DNA of 48,128 nucleotides from JAWKUK01 sp041398605 (GTDB taxonomy: Bacteria; Planctomycetota; UBA1135; GCA-002686595), in NCBI GenBank assembly GCA_041398605.1, contig JAWKUK010000033.1, positions 1-48,128 of the forward strand, written 5' to 3'. Shown here in pieces: positions 1 through 10,290 of the stretch (position 1 is the stretch's first letter; each line of letters begins with the position of its first letter). The position numbers and the translations under genes were made by a program. The notes under the pieces were generated by a model that was given only the letters and a program-made list of their open reading frames with translations, ran no database searches and had not been told where the DNA came from.

Positions 1-297
1 GGCCAACCCAGGGCCTTTGCACGGCGGAACGGCGACGCCCTAGTGTACTACCCGGCCTTGACTTCTGGCGCAGGCAGTCTGCAGATGGATCGGAGTTGGG
101 AAGGTGGATTGACCGAGGCGAAGTATGCGGCGCGTTGGTGGGACCCGCGCAACGGGGCATTCATGGCGGATCCGCCCGTCGTGTTCGCGGTAGACTCGAG
201 CGGCGCGGCCGTGCCGATGGCCATTCCGAGCTCGATCTTGAATCCGACGTTCATGGCGTCTGAGGATTACGTGCTCGTCGTAGAAAGGGTGCAGTGA
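1..297 (+). CDS. C-terminal end of a protein with a putative collagen-binding domain (5' end outside window)
   Basis: The frame is open from base 1, so this is the tail of a gene that starts before the window; the GTG at 43 is an internal codon and not a likely start. The 98 visible residues have the pattern of the putative collagen-binding domain found at the C-terminus of DUF4038-type, glycosidase-like secreted proteins: an ARRNGDALVYYP strand, then AARWWDPRNGAF, then a final strand EDYVLVVERVQ. In that family the module follows a TIM-barrel hydrolase domain, which would lie upstream. The TGA stop overlaps the start of the next gene, so the two are probably co-transcribed. The family assignment rests on the W-x-D-P-R-x-G motif and the closing strand; the substrate cannot be inferred. 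Confidence 0.65.
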   Translation, partial: GQPRAFARRNGDALVYYPALTSGAGSLQMDRSWEGGLTEAKYAARWWDPRNGAFMADPPVVFAVDSSGAAVPMAIPSSILNPTFMASEDYVLVVERVQ

Positions 298-2177
298 TGT
301 CGTCGTTGTCTGACCTTTGCGCGATTCGGGTTGTGCAGTTGCTGCATGATCTTGGAGGGTGGGCAGGCCGTGTCTGCGCCTCGCTCAGCGTGGCATTGAT
401 TGTGGGATCCAGTGGCCCGACTCACGCGTTGCAGCATCCGGTGATGGCTCCCACGCAGTTGCTCCTCGAGCCTAACCCAACAACCAATGCCTTATTTGGT
501 GTCGCAGTCGCAGCGGACGGGGACTCGCTCGCTGCATCGACATTAAAGGGCATCGACTCGTTGGGCAACCGCAACGGTACGGTGACGCTCTTTCGGCGAG
601 ACGCAACCGGGCGGCTCGTTCGGGACCAAGTGTTAGACTCGCCGGGCTCTTTGCCTGGTGGATATGAAGGTGAGTTCGGCACGGAGCTTGCACTGCGTGG
701 GTCGCGGCTCATTGTGGCGGCCCCTTACGAGTATCGCGCCCTCGACAACGTCCTTGGGCAGCTCCACTGCTTCGAGTACGACCCGACGCTCGGGTGGTTC
801 CTCACGCAGACGATCACCGACCCGCCCCTCGGGCATCCGCCGTCATTCGGCCTCAGTGAGTACCGTGGCTGGCGCATGAAGCTCTCGGGTGATCACCTCT
901 TCGTGTCGTTTCGCCACTCGAACATCTCGGGCCGGATCGTGTACTACCACCACGACGGCCACCGGTGGAACTACGTGTCCTCGGTGTGGCCGGTCCCTGG
1001 CATGACAGGCGGCGTGAACTTCGGCTGGTCGCTCGACGTCGACCTCGAGGCTGGACTGATGGCCGTCGGCTCCAACAGGTACCCACAGGCGACGCCGCCA
1101 GGTGTGCCGCGGGCTGTGGGGCGCGTGTTGGTCTACCGGCTGATCGGCGACGGCCAGCAGCCGTATCAGTTCCAGCTCGACGGTGACCTCTCGCCGCCGT
1201 CGCCGCGCGAGAACGGTGAGTTCGGCATTGGCTGTGCGGTGCTCGGGCCCGATCGCATCGCAGTCTCGACCGGAGATTTCCAGCTCCCGCCCACCCCGCA
1301 CCACCCGTACGAGACCTACTATGAGTTCGAGCGGGGGACCAGCGGCTGGACCATCGCGCGGCGCGGGGCATGGTCGGACGCAGGGCACACGACCTTTGTG
1401 CACCGGGAGGACTCCGTATTGTACGTCGGGCTGCCCGACTACCCGGCGGCGAATCGGTCAGGCAGCGCGGTGATCGCCTATTGCCTTGGGGCGGATTCCT
1501 ACAATCCGGCAGGTGTGTATTGGCAGACAAACTCCGGTGGTTACTTCCCAAGGACTCGCCCCGCGATCGGGAGGGACTTCGTCGCCATCGGAGTGAGCGG
1601 TCACTATAACGCGGGCCACAACGCTGGCGCAGTCGAGGTGTATCCGCGCCTGTCGAGCTCGGACTGTCTGCGCGCGACCTTCGGCAGTGCGCTCTGTGGC
1701 GGCGGCGCGACGGGTTGTCCGACGGGTGCGATCGCGCCGGACCCTGGGACCGGGTGCCTGAACAGCTCTGGGCGCGGCGCGCGGATGCACTACACCGGCT
1801 CGGCGCAGGGTGCGTTCAATACCGGGCGGATGGTGGTGACAGGGCTGCCCCCGGGCGAGTTCGCGGTGCTCATGAGGGGCACGCTGAGCCTCACCGGCGC
1901 GCAGTGGAACCCTGCCGGTCATCTGGCGCTGGGGTCGGGCGTGACTTGCCTCGTGCAGCCGATCGTGACGGCCTACCCGATCCGCCGCGCCTCGGCGGCG
2001 GGCGCCGTCGAGTGGTTTGACATCCTCGATCGCTCGCCATCGGCGCCTAGCTGGGGCGTCCACGGTGGATATTGGTACGACATCCCGTTCCAAGTGTGGT
2101 ACCGCGACCGCGACGGTGCTGGCAATGCGACCTCGAACACGTCGAACGCCTTGCTGCTCCCAATCCGCCTGTGGTGA
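294..2177 (+). CDS. Secreted FG-GAP beta-propeller protein with shared C-terminal module
   Basis: The product is about 627 residues. The start is GTG 294 or, equally plausible, ATG 297; both overlap the upstream stop. A hydrophobic stretch around residues 27-45, ending in THALQ, looks like a signal peptide with a long N-region. The body has repeating blades of the FG-GAP/integrin-alpha type: FGVAVAADGDSLAAS, FGTELALRGSRLIVAAP, FGWSLDVDLEAGLMAVGS and FGIGCAVLGPDRIAVST, alternating with strands that describe a record (VTLFRRD, LHCFEYD, VLVYRL). The last ~140 residues, from about base 1751, form a separate Cys/Gly-rich module ending FQVWYRDRDGAGNATSN. The same ending occurs on the proteins at 14375 and 16086. 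The protein is probably extracellular or surface-attached. No catalytic motif is visible, and its base composition is lower in G+C than the signalling genes downstream. Confidence 0.8.
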   Translation: MMSSLSDLCAIRVVQLLHDLGGWAGRVCASLSVALIVGSSGPTHALQHPVMAPTQLLLEPNPTTNALFGVAVAADGDSLAASTLKGIDSLGNRNGTVTLFRRDATGRLVRDQVLDSPGSLPGGYEGEFGTELALRGSRLIVAAPYEYRALDNVLGQLHCFEYDPTLGWFLTQTITDPPLGHPPSFGLSEYRGWRMKLSGDHLFVSFRHSNISGRIVYYHHDGHRWNYVSSVWPVPGMTGGVNFGWSLDVDLEAGLMAVGSNRYPQATPPGVPRAVGRVLVYRLIGDGQQPYQFQLDGDLSPPSPRENGEFGIGCAVLGPDRIAVSTGDFQLPPTPHHPYETYYEFERGTSGWTIARRGAWSDAGHTTFVHREDSVLYVGLPDYPAANRSGSAVIAYCLGADSYNPAGVYWQTNSGGYFPRTRPAIGRDFVAIGVSGHYNAGHNAGAVEVYPRLSSSDCLRATFGSALCGGGATGCPTGAIAPDPGTGCLNSSGRGARMHYTGSAQGAFNTGRMVVTGLPPGEFAVLMRGTLSLTGAQWNPAGHLALGSGVTCLVQPIVTAYPIRRASAAGAVEWFDILDRSPSAPSWGVHGGYWYDIPFQVWYRDRDGAGNATSNTSNALLLPIRLW

Positions 2178-2420
2178 CACGACTCGCTGCTGCCGCGCGG
2201 CTGCGGCCGAGCTCGGCGTTCTCCCTCTTCACGCGCGCGCGGCGGGCTCGGTGCGCGACGTCGACGACCGCGTCCAGTTGCAGCGTGAGCGTCGCGCGTG
2301 CGTGGGGCATGCATCACTACGCGACCTCGTGGACGCGCTGTCGGACCTGCGCTCGGTCGTCGGCGCCAAGGGCCGCGCGAAGGACGCCCCCGCGGTCGTC
2401 AGCGTATGACGCGGGCCGAG
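2178..2420. other. Gap between convergent genes, no gene recognised
   Basis: This 243-base gap separates the FG-GAP gene (plus) from the broken regulatory-like gene (minus). I see no convincing gene or strong terminator hairpin. A roughly 40-base stretch near 2258-2305 resembles the 3' end of the pyruvyl transferase gene near 19277-19322 (minus-strand peptides ATLTLQLDAVV and ATLAQQLDAVV). This is probably codon-bias coincidence. Confidence 0.4.
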
Positions 2421-4276
2421 TCAGGGCCACGTCGGCGTCCAGGTCTGGCCCGGCTCGAGGCGCAGCGCCTCTGGCGTGCGCCCCTCGAACTCGACGCGGT
2501 AGGCGCCTGTGGGCACGCGACGGGTGAGCGCCTCCGATGTCGGGGGCAGGGAGGGCGCGATCACGATCGATGTTGCGCCGAAGTGCTCGCGCGTGAGCCG
2601 GAGTCGCGGCGCGCCGGCGCGCTCCTCTTGCGGAGCGAAGCGGACCGTGGCGCTCGGTCCGAGCTCGATCGCGCCGAGCGCGACAGCGGCGCCAGGTTCC
2701 AACGTGAACGCGTGCTCCGCGCTCCATAGGGCCGTCGCCGCGCCGATGGAGAGGACCCAAGTGCCCGCCGTCACGCGCAGCTGCAGCGACGTCAAGGGCG
2801 CCGTAGGCGCCGAGCCGCACGCCGCGTCGTCGGTCGGGCTGCCACAGGCGCACCTCGCCAGCCGGCGCCTCGGCGGAGTCGAGCGGCTGGACCGTGAAGT
2901 CGACGAGGCCGGCCCACGTCTGCACCCACTCCGCGCTCGTCGCGACGTTGGTCTGGGCGCTCGACCTCAGCCTCCGATCGCGACGGCACGCAGTGTGTCT
3001 CGCCAGCCGGCCGAGCCCCGTGACTGCGAAGACATCGCTGCAATCCCCGACCGCGACACGCAGGCGCTCGCCGCTCGCGAGGGGCTCCAGCGTCGAATAC
3101 TCGAGGCGATAGCCCGAGCCCGGGAGGAAGTCATGCGCGTGGTCTCGGCGTCGAGCACGCGCTCCTGGTGCATCCGGCACTCGAGCCGCGGCCCGCGCGA
3201 GATGCGCGGGCTGAAGTCGAACACCCCGCCCCGTTGCAGGGTCACCGCGAGGCGCCCCGCGCCGGGTGGCGCGGAAGGACGGGCTCGCCGAGCCCCGCAC
3301 GCAGCACGACCTCGGTGGCATCGACCTCGACGCGATAGCGGCCGTCGTGCCCGTCCGCACGTGCGCGTAGGTCCAACCGTCCGGGCGCTCGACAGCGACC
3401 CGTACCCCGGCGACGGGGTCGCCGCGCTCGTCGTCGACGCGGCCCTTCACCCGCGCGCGAGCGTCGGCGGGACGTCGCTCGCAGCCTCCGAGGTCCACCT
3501 CCGAGAGGACCTCGTAGACCTCGGAGCCGTCCGTCATCGGCTCGCCTGCGACGAACTCGGCGCGTCCACCTGGTCCCAGGTGACGTCATGGAGGAGCAGG
3601 CCTGTGCGCGCGCCTCTTGCGTTCAGCGCCGTCGGACAGGTCGCAGGTCACCCACGTCCCAGTCGCCGACGAGCGAGGCGCTCGACGCGACTCGACGCCC
3701 TGGGGCGCCAGCGTCGGCCAGCGGCGGTCGCAGCTCCATGTGGCCGTCAGGGTCGGGCAGGTACGCGGGCGCGAGCACGAGCTCGAGCTCCGAGCGCCCG
3801 TCCGCATCGACGAGGAGCCGCCGCAGCCCGGTCAGGCTGTGGCCTGACCTGCGCTGAGCCTCGACGACGGCTCCGCAGGCCGCATCGATGCGCGCCACGA
3901 GAACTCGAGGCGCCCGCGCTCGTCGGTCGTGCCGATCAAGTTCAGCGCGTGGAGCGGCGGCGCGGCCAGGACGCGCACACCCGGCGCAGGCACGCCGTCG
4001 ACGTCGGTCGCGAACACCGCCAGGGTCGCGACGGGGCTGTCATCGTGTGCGGGGGCGCGCGGGCGTCTGGCTCGACCTCGTTGCTCGCGCGCGCGCGGCG
4101 CCTCGACGCCTGCGAGCGCCGGCAGGCGCAGCCTCGATCGGCGCCTGACAGGGCGCCTTCGGCGCCAGCGCCTCCTGCCCGCCCTCGGGAGCGTCGGTGA
4201 GCCACCACGCACCTGCGAGCGCGCCGCAGAGGACGAGCAGCGCGCCGAGCGCCGCGGAGCTGCGAGGGGTCCGCAT
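2421..4276 (-). pseudogene. Membrane-anchored carboxypeptidase-regulatory-like repeat protein, broken by many frameshifts
   Basis: A single protein can be read on the minus strand only by changing frame at least seven or eight times. It begins at ATG 4276 with a signal/anchor segment (SSAALGALLVLCGALAGAWW) and a Pro/Ala linker. It continues as beta-rich units typical of carboxypeptidase regulatory-like (CarboxypepD_reg/SpaA-like) domains: LAVFATDVDGVPAPGVRVLA near 4040, DERGDPVAGVRVAVERPDG near 3430, then GLVDFTVQPLDSAEAPAGE near 2900. It ends GAYRVEFEGRTPEALRLEPG before the TGA at 2421. Every piece keeps the codon bias of an active gene. One junction near 3885-3895 is repaired by adding a single G in a CGCGC run. 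It may be a pseudogene or an intact gene carrying sequencing indels; I cannot decide from one sequence. The neighbour upstream, 53 bases away, is broken in the same way. Confidence 0.6.
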
Positions 4277-4329
4277 GCGCGCACGTTACCCGACGCCCTG
4301 CGCCGCGCGCAGGACGGCGGGCTGCGTCG

Positions 4330-7200
4330 TCACTGGTCCGCCTGCGCGGCGCGGCGGTACAGGAGGTCGAGGGCCTCGAGCGCCGCCTTCTTCTCCGCGG
4401 CCGAGCCGCTCCCGACCAGGCCCACGAGGCGCGGGACCTCCGCCGTCGCGCCGAGGATCGCGAGCCCTCGGATCGCTTGGACACTGGACGTCCTCCGTCG
4501 GGTCGTCGAGCAGCGTGAGCGTCTCTTCGATCGCGCGCGCGGTCGTCCTCCGGCGTGCTCGTGCGGGCGAGGCGCGCCGCAAGCTCGCGCGACAATGCGA
4601 TCGTCTCCAGGCGCTTCACCAGCTCTTCGCGCAGGCCATGCGATCGGGTGGTCGCCGCGATCGTCGCCAACTGCGCGGCCGACTCCTCACCGGCGACGGC
4701 AAGCGCGCGCTCGATCAGCGCCTTGATCTCCCACTCGCTCGATCCTGTATAGCGGGCGAGAGAATCGAGCACCTGGTCGCCGAGGATGTCGACCAGCTCC
4801 GTGTCCCCAGAGCTTCGCGGCCAGCGCGAGGTCGTCCCAGCGCGGGTTGTCCTTCAGCCAGTTGCGCGCGAGCTTCGGGCGATAGAGCGCAGGGTCCTGG
4901 ATCATCGCCTTCAACAGGTAGTACTGCATGGGGCGAACCTCGACGCAGCGTCGGCGCCCGCCGCAACGACACGCCGCTCAGGCGTCAACGACGGACCGGG
5001 CGAGCCCGCGGATAGCCCTCTTGTGGGGGCTTGGGGGCGGACAGCACGTCCAACGCCTCGTCGGACAGCCATGGGGAGGCCAGGAGCTCGCCGAGCAGCG
5101 ACAGCGCCGCCGACGGCGCCTTTGACGCTGCGGTCGAGGCCCATCCAATGGACTGTTGCAGCGTCCCTAGGTCACCGCCTGCGAGGCTCTTCGAGCGCCG
5201 CGCGCACGGCCGCGCGGGCGCGACGTTCGCAGGCTCTGCCGTGATGAGGGCCGCGTTGAGCACAACACGGGTGCGCGGATCGAGGTCGTCGCCCTGGAGC
5301 GCCGCGCGCAGCGCGTCAGCGGCAGGAGCCCAGTCGGTGTTCAGCAGCGCTTGCCAGACGCGCTCGGTCGGCCTCGATCATCGCGCGCAGCGCCCTGAGC
5401 GCGCTGTCCGGACCCAGTCGGTCATCAAGGACACCTCGGGCGCCTTGTTGCCCAACCTGCCAGGGCCCTGCTACGATCGTCTTGGCCCACTCGACTTGCG
5501 GGAGGCCCTCCGACGATCAGGCGGACGTACTTTGCGTCTTGCGTCCGTCGTCGGCGGAAGCGAGCGTCGTCACGAGCCCGTCAAGGTATCGCATGAGGTC
5601 CTCGGGGTCGTCGGGGCGCGCCTGATAGGACTGCAGGACCTCACCGAGCGCGTCTCGCAGCGACTTGGACCGGCGCAGCGTCGTGAACGCGGCCTCGCGC
5701 ACCGGCGGCCACGGCGATCGCAGCAGGAGAGCGCCGCTCGCGCGCGGTCGCTGGTCGAGCCCTCGCCCGGTCGAGCCAGCTTACGGCCCGCGAGAGGTCG
5801 GGGCGAACTCGGCGCTGAGCGCCGCATCGGGCGCTGTGCTGAGCTGCCCGAAGAGCGCCCGAGTCGGCGACCGTGAACGGTGATTGCCCGCCAAGGTTCA
5901 GGTAGTCGAGGATCGACACGTAGAGCGCGCGGCGCACGGCCGTCGAGGCGTCCCGAACGAGCGCGCGCCACGGAGCTCGCTCCTCCTCGCTGAGGTCCTT
6001 GTTGCCGGGTGTGACGCGCGGGAGGGCGGCGGCGACGGCGGATCGAACGTCCGCCACGGGGTCCTGGGCGAGCCGCGCGGCGTCCTCGAGGCGCAGGTTG
6101 TCGTGCCTTGCGAGCGCCTGCGCAGCGCTCGCGCGCTCGCTCGGGTCGCTGGAGCGCAGCATGTGCTGCGTCAGCGGCACGAAGGGCCATTGGCCGAGCT
6201 TGTCCCGCTGCTCGAGGACCGGCAGCGCGCGCGCGAGGTAACGCGCCATGACGGGCCCTTCGACCGCGGCCGAGGCGAGCCCCAGCGTGATGCTCTCGAC
6301 GTGCTCAGCGTTGAGCTCGTCACCTTCGGCGAGCTCCGCGACGAGCGCGAGCGTCGCCGGCTGCCGCATCACCTCTGCGTTCAGCGTCAGCGGGTTGGTG
6401 CGAGGACCGCGCGACGTGAGCTCCGTCGCGATCGCCGCCTTCCAACCCGAGCCCGTCCGCCGTACGAGCGCGGACGCCACGCGGACTGCGCGCGTCGGGT
6501 CGACCGAGGCCAACCACGCGAGCGGCCCAGGGGAGCTCAAGAGCAGCTCTGCGGGCTGGGTCGCGTTGAGCGCGAGCTGCTCATAGGCGTCGGCTGCGCT
6601 CGCGCCGAGCCGCAACAAGAGGTCCGTGTCGCCCGCTTGGATCGAGTCGGCGACGATCGCCCGCGTGCGGTCCTGCGCAGCGGTCGGCGCCGCGAGCGGG
6701 AGGTCGGTCATGGGCGTCCCAGGCGCGGCGACCACGAGCTTGCGATACGCGTCGGACTTCCTCAGCGCTAGCGTGACGAAAGTGGAGAGCCGAGGGTCAC
6801 CCTTCGGCGCCGCTGCGGGGTCCGGCTTGAAGTAGGTCGCGCACAGCGCCTGCGCCTCCGCGAGCCGCCCCTGGTGCACCAGGATCCGCAGCTCCATCTC
6901 GACGCTCGTGGCCAGGGCGCCGAGCAGGCCCTCATCCAGCACGTCCCCCGCGCCCCTCGAGCTTTGGGCGGCGAGCTGCTCACGGAGCCATTGGGTCGTG
7001 TCTCTGACCTCGGCGAGCGCTTGCTCGGCGCCGTCGGTCCGCACCTTGAGCTCGATGGACGAGCGCCACGCGTCGTCGAGGACGAGCGGGACCTGAGGGG
7101 GCGGGGACCCCGCTTGCGTGTCTGTTTGGGCGAGGGCTCGGGCGGGCGAGTGTGCGCTGAGCGCCAGCAGCAGCAGCCAGGGTGTCGTGCGTTGCATCAT
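4330..7200 (-). pseudogene. Secreted HEAT-like repeat protein with a frame-broken C-terminal half
   Basis: The gene starts at ATG 7200 (or the adjacent ATG 7197) with a signal peptide (TTPWLLLLALSAHSPARA). The first ~460 residues, down to about 5840, are uninterrupted and made of alpha-helical pairs of HEAT/armadillo type, for example SDPSERASAAQALARHDNLR followed by DPVADVRSAVAAALPRV. Below 5840 the protein continues in alternating frames: SLRDALGEVLQSYQARPDD near 5650, QYYLLKAMIQDPALYRPKLA near 4900, then LVDILGDQVLDSLARYTGSS, and finally AIRGLAILGATAEVPRLVGL with its TGA at 4330. Deleting one base from the CCCC run at 4805-4808, or from the GG at 4479-4480, restores frame at those junctions. 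That homopolymer pattern suggests sequence error at least as much as gene decay. Full length would be near 950 residues. No enzymatic motif; probably a periplasmic scaffold. Confidence 0.65.
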
Positions 7201-7340
7201 CGGTAGTGTCCTCCTGTGGCGCGCGGATCGCGTCACGTCCCTGGTGTACGCCCCTGGGCCGTCGGGCCCGCCTGCCAGGCGTGTCGGAGTTGTCTACAGG
7301 TTGTCTACGCGCGGGCATCAGCGGGCCCTCGCCGCAGGCT

Positions 7341-8060
7341 TCAACGGGTGCTCGGGCGCCGCTCGAACACGTAGCCGACCCCGTGGACCGTGCGCAGGAG
7401 GCGCGGCGCGTCGGGCTCGGCCTCCAGCTTCTTGCGCAGCTTCGCGACGTGCTGGTCGACGGTGCGCAGGCTGGCCTCGCCGTCCTCGCCCCAGACGTCC
7501 TCGAAGATCCGCGCGCGCTCCAGCGCCACGCCTTCGTGGCGCAGAAAGTAGGCGACGAGGTCGCGCTCCTTGCGCGAGAGCGTCGCGCGCTCGGCGCCGC
7601 GCGTGACCGTGAACGCGTCGAGGTCCAGCTCGAGGCCCGCGAAGCGCACGCGCGACGGCGACTCCGACGGGTCCGCGACGCCCGGCGCGCCGCCGCGTGC
7701 GCGCTCCAGGAGGGCGCGCACGCGCAGCATCAGCTCGTGCAGCGAGAAGGGTTTCACGACGTAGTCGTCCGCGCCGGACTCGAACCCTTGGATGCGGTCG
7801 AACTCCTCGCCGCGGGCCGTCATCAGGATCACGGGCGTCACGAGCCGGTCTGCGCGCAGCGCGCGCAAGACGCTGAAGCCGGCCTTCTTCGGCAGCATCA
7901 CGTCGAGCAGGACGAGGTCTGGGTCCTCGTCCAGCGCGAGCGCTTCGCCCGCCTCTCCGTCGGCGGCCTCCAGGACCTCGAAGCCCTCGGCGACGAGCCG
8001 ATCGCGCAGCGTCATGCGCAGGGTCGGGTCGTCCTCGACGATGAGGATGCGCGCGCTCAT
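7341..8060 (-). CDS. OmpR/PhoB-family response regulator
   Basis: This 239-residue two-domain regulator starts at ATG 8060. The receiver domain (about 1-120) has the acidic pair at residues 10-11 (VEDDPT), the phosphoacceptor Asp53 in LVLLDVMLP, the Thr in VILMTARG and the Lys in DDYVVKPFS. The C-terminal half is a winged-helix DNA-binding domain ending in TVDQHVAKLRKKLE and VHGVGYVFERR, typical of the OmpR/PhoB group. The start codon overlaps the stop of the histidine kinase by four bases (ATGA), so the pair is translationally coupled and almost certainly cognate. All key phosphotransfer residues are present. The regulon cannot be told from this sequence; the HEAT-like protein 140 bases downstream is on the same strand and could be co-transcribed. 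Confidence 0.93.
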   Translation of the reverse strand: MSARILIVEDDPTLRMTLRDRLVAEGFEVLEAADGEAGEALALDEDPDLVLLDVMLPKKAGFSVLRALRADRLVTPVILMTARGEEFDRIQGFESGADDYVVKPFSLHELMLRVRALLERARGGAPGVADPSESPSRVRFAGLELDLDAFTVTRGAERATLSRKERDLVAYFLRHEGVALERARIFEDVWGEDGEASLRTVDQHVAKLRKKLEAEPDAPRLLRTVHGVGYVFERRPSTR

Positions 8061-10183
8061 CCGGCCTCCTGCGCGTGGGGTTCGGGGGGCCGGAGGGCGA
8101 TGTCGAACGAGGCGCGCAGGCCGACGCCGTCCGCGCCGGGCTCGAGGCGCGCGGCGCCGCCGTGGGCCGCTGCGATCGAGCGCACGATCGCGAGGCCGAG
8201 GCCCGTGCCCGCCGTGTCCCCGGCGGTGGTGTAGGGCGCGAACAAGGCCTCGTGTACGGCGCCCGCGACGCGCTCGCGCCCCGCGCCAGCGAGCCCGCGC
8301 CCCGCGTCGAGCACCTGCAGCACGAGGCGCGCCCCGCCTTCGCCGTGGGTCACGTCGACCTGGAGCGTCACCGACTCTGAGCCCGAGTGGCGGACCGCGT
8401 TGTCGACGAGGTTCAGGACGGCGCGATCGACCGCGTGCGCGTCGAACTCGAGCGTTGCAGCGAGGGCGGAATGCACGAGGCGGAGCGCCACGCCGTGCGG
8501 CTCGCAGACCGCCCGCGCGGCGCGCTCGAGGTCGCGCAGCCACGCGTCGGTGTCGACGGGCGCGAGCGCGAGCCGCGGGAGCTCGCCGCGCTCGAGCCGC
8601 GCAAAGTCCAGCAGCCCGTCGACGAGCCGCCCGAGGCGCGCCGCCTCGCGCCGGATCGCGGTGTGGTATTCGGCGACCGCGCGCGGCCCCGCGACGACGC
8701 CGTCCGAGAGGTTCTCGGCGAGGCTCGCGATCGACGCGAGCGGCGTGCGGAGGTCGTGCGAGACGCTGGCGACGAAGGTGCGCCGCAGCTCGGCGAGGCG
8801 CTCGGCGCGCCGGGCGGCGCGCGCGCCCATGAGGGTCGCGGCGCCGATGGCGAGGCCCAGGGCGACGAGCGCGGCGCGAATGGCCGCGAGCCGCCGTCGC
8901 TCGGCGCGTATGAGCGCGTCGGCGTTGGCGTGCGCCAGCCGGAACGGCCGCGTGAGGCCGGGGGCGACGTGCGGCCTGCCGAAGAGCTCGCGGGGCGCGG
9001 CGACCTCGGCCGCGAACGTCGCGCGCCATGGGCTGCCGCGGTCGGCCGCGGCCAACGCCTCGAGCGCCGCTTCGATGGCTTCGGCGCGATGCAGCGCGAG
9101 GGCTGCGCCGAGCGTGCCGTCGCCTGTGCGCACCGCCAGGACGTGCTCGCTCGGGACCAGCGGCGCGCCGCTCGGGTCGTAGAGCCGCCAACCGTCTGCG
9201 GGCGCGTCGTTGCGTGGCCGGGCGTCACCGAGCGCGGTGAGGATCGCGGCGGCGGTGCGCGCGGGCTCATCGAACGCAGCGCGCCATGGGGAGGCCTCGG
9301 GGCGCGGGGGCCCAGCGATCGCCGCGGGGGCGCTCGGGTCCGAGGCGGCGCTGAGGGGCAAGCGCGCTTCCAGCAGGGCGCGCAGCGCCGTGAGGTCCGG
9401 GTCGAGCTCGACCCGAGCGCCCGCCGCGTCGACGATCAATCGATCGCGCGGCGCGCCGACCCGCAGCTCACCGGCAACGAGCGCGTCGCGGATGCTCACG
9501 GCGAGCGGCCGGCGCTCGCTCGGGGTGAGCGCGGGCGCGGCCGCGAGGTAGGCGAGCAGGCGCGCGGAGGCGCCGTCGGCGCCGACGTCCCAGCGCCAGC
9601 GCGCCGCGTGCGTGAGGTGGCGCGCGACCGCGTCGAAGTCCAGCGCCCTGCGCGCGAGCCGCAGGGCCTCGAGCCGCGCGTCGATTGCCCCAGCAGCGAC
9701 GGGCCCAGCGGCGACGGGCCCAGCGGCGACAGCCAGTGTGGCGTCGTCCTCGAACGCGCGCTCGAGGGTCGCGCGCGCCGCGTCGAGCTCGCCGCGCTGC
9801 GCCTCTTCGCGCGCGACGACCAGCAGCGCGCTTGCGATGGCGTCGGTGGTGGTCGCCGCTGGCTCGAACGGTGTGAGGCCGGGCGCGGCGCTGCTCTGGC
9901 CCACGGGCGCTTGCCCGAACGTCCGGCTGGGGTCGCAGCGGACCACGTGCCCGACGGCGTCGGCGATCGGCGCGTCACCTGCGAGGCGTGCGCTCCAGTC
10001 GGCGAGCACGAGCCGCGCCTCGGAGTCGGCCTCGCGCTCGAGCCGCGCGAGCGTCGCCCCAACGGGGTCCCCGAGGTCGAGCGTCGCGAGCCCGAAGAGC
10101 GCCACCGCGATGAGCCCGCCGAGCCCGGCGAGGGCGCTCGCGGCGTGTCGTACGCGGGCCGGCTTCGTGGAGGAGCGCGCCAT
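8057..10183 (-). CDS. Membrane sensor histidine kinase with an unrecognised large sensor region
   Basis: The protein has 708 residues. One membrane segment lies at about 14-36 and a second at about 433-453, enclosing roughly 400 residues that should face the periplasm. That region is Ala/Leu-rich, appears partly helical and matches no sensor domain I know. After the second segment comes the HisKA dimerisation helix with the phosphorylated His476 in SVSHDLRTPLASIASL. The ATP-binding domain follows, with the N box LNLVDNAVRH, a DAGRGLAG box and the GTGLGLAIVRSIAAAHGG box. It is the partner of the response regulator that overlaps its stop. A 15-bp repeat at 9691-9730 encodes tandem GPVAA inside the sensor region. 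The Ser/Thr kinase gene ends 107 bases upstream on the same strand, so the three may form one signalling unit. Confidence 0.92.
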   Translation of the reverse strand: MARSSTKPARVRHAASALAGLGGLIAVALFGLATLDLGDPVGATLARLEREADSEARLVLADWSARLAGDAPIADAVGHVVRCDPSRTFGQAPVGQSSAAPGLTPFEPAATTTDAIASALLVVAREEAQRGELDAARATLERAFEDDATLAVAAGPVAAGPVAAGAIDARLEALRLARRALDFDAVARHLTHAARWRWDVGADGASARLLAYLAAAPALTPSERRPLAVSIRDALVAGELRVGAPRDRLIVDAAGARVELDPDLTALRALLEARLPLSAASDPSAPAAIAGPPRPEASPWRAAFDEPARTAAAILTALGDARPRNDAPADGWRLYDPSGAPLVPSEHVLAVRTGDGTLGAALALHRAEAIEAALEALAAADRGSPWRATFAAEVAAPRELFGRPHVAPGLTRPFRLAHANADALIRAERRRLAAIRAALVALGLAIGAATLMGARAARRAERLAELRRTFVASVSHDLRTPLASIASLAENLSDGVVAGPRAVAEYHTAIRREAARLGRLVDGLLDFARLERGELPRLALAPVDTDAWLRDLERAARAVCEPHGVALRLVHSALAATLEFDAHAVDRAVLNLVDNAVRHSGSESVTLQVDVTHGEGGARLVLQVLDAGRGLAGAGRERVAGAVHEALFAPYTTAGDTAGTGLGLAIVRSIAAAHGGAARLEPGADGVGLRASFDIALRPPEPHAQEAG
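9691..9730 (+). repeat. 15-bp in-frame tandem repeat in the histidine kinase gene
   Basis: There are two full units and a partial third of CAGCRGCGACGGGCC, with one mismatch in the first. Read on the minus strand they encode repeated AAGPV in the sensor region. The unit is a multiple of three, so changes in copy number keep the frame. Confidence 0.85.
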
Positions 10184-10290
10184 GGAGCATGGAGCCTACC
10201 TGTTCCCGTGCGGTGCGAGGTCGACAACCCCCTGACCTCGGGGGAGCGCGCAGCGTCCGCGGCCCGCGGCCCGCGGCGCCCGGCGACGGG

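Noticed and set aside
2258..2305. Possible second copy of the pyruvyl transferase 3' end (similar to 19277-19322)
   Set aside because: The match is only about 40 bases with mismatches, no other part of the gene is present nearby, and the codons are those favoured genome-wide.
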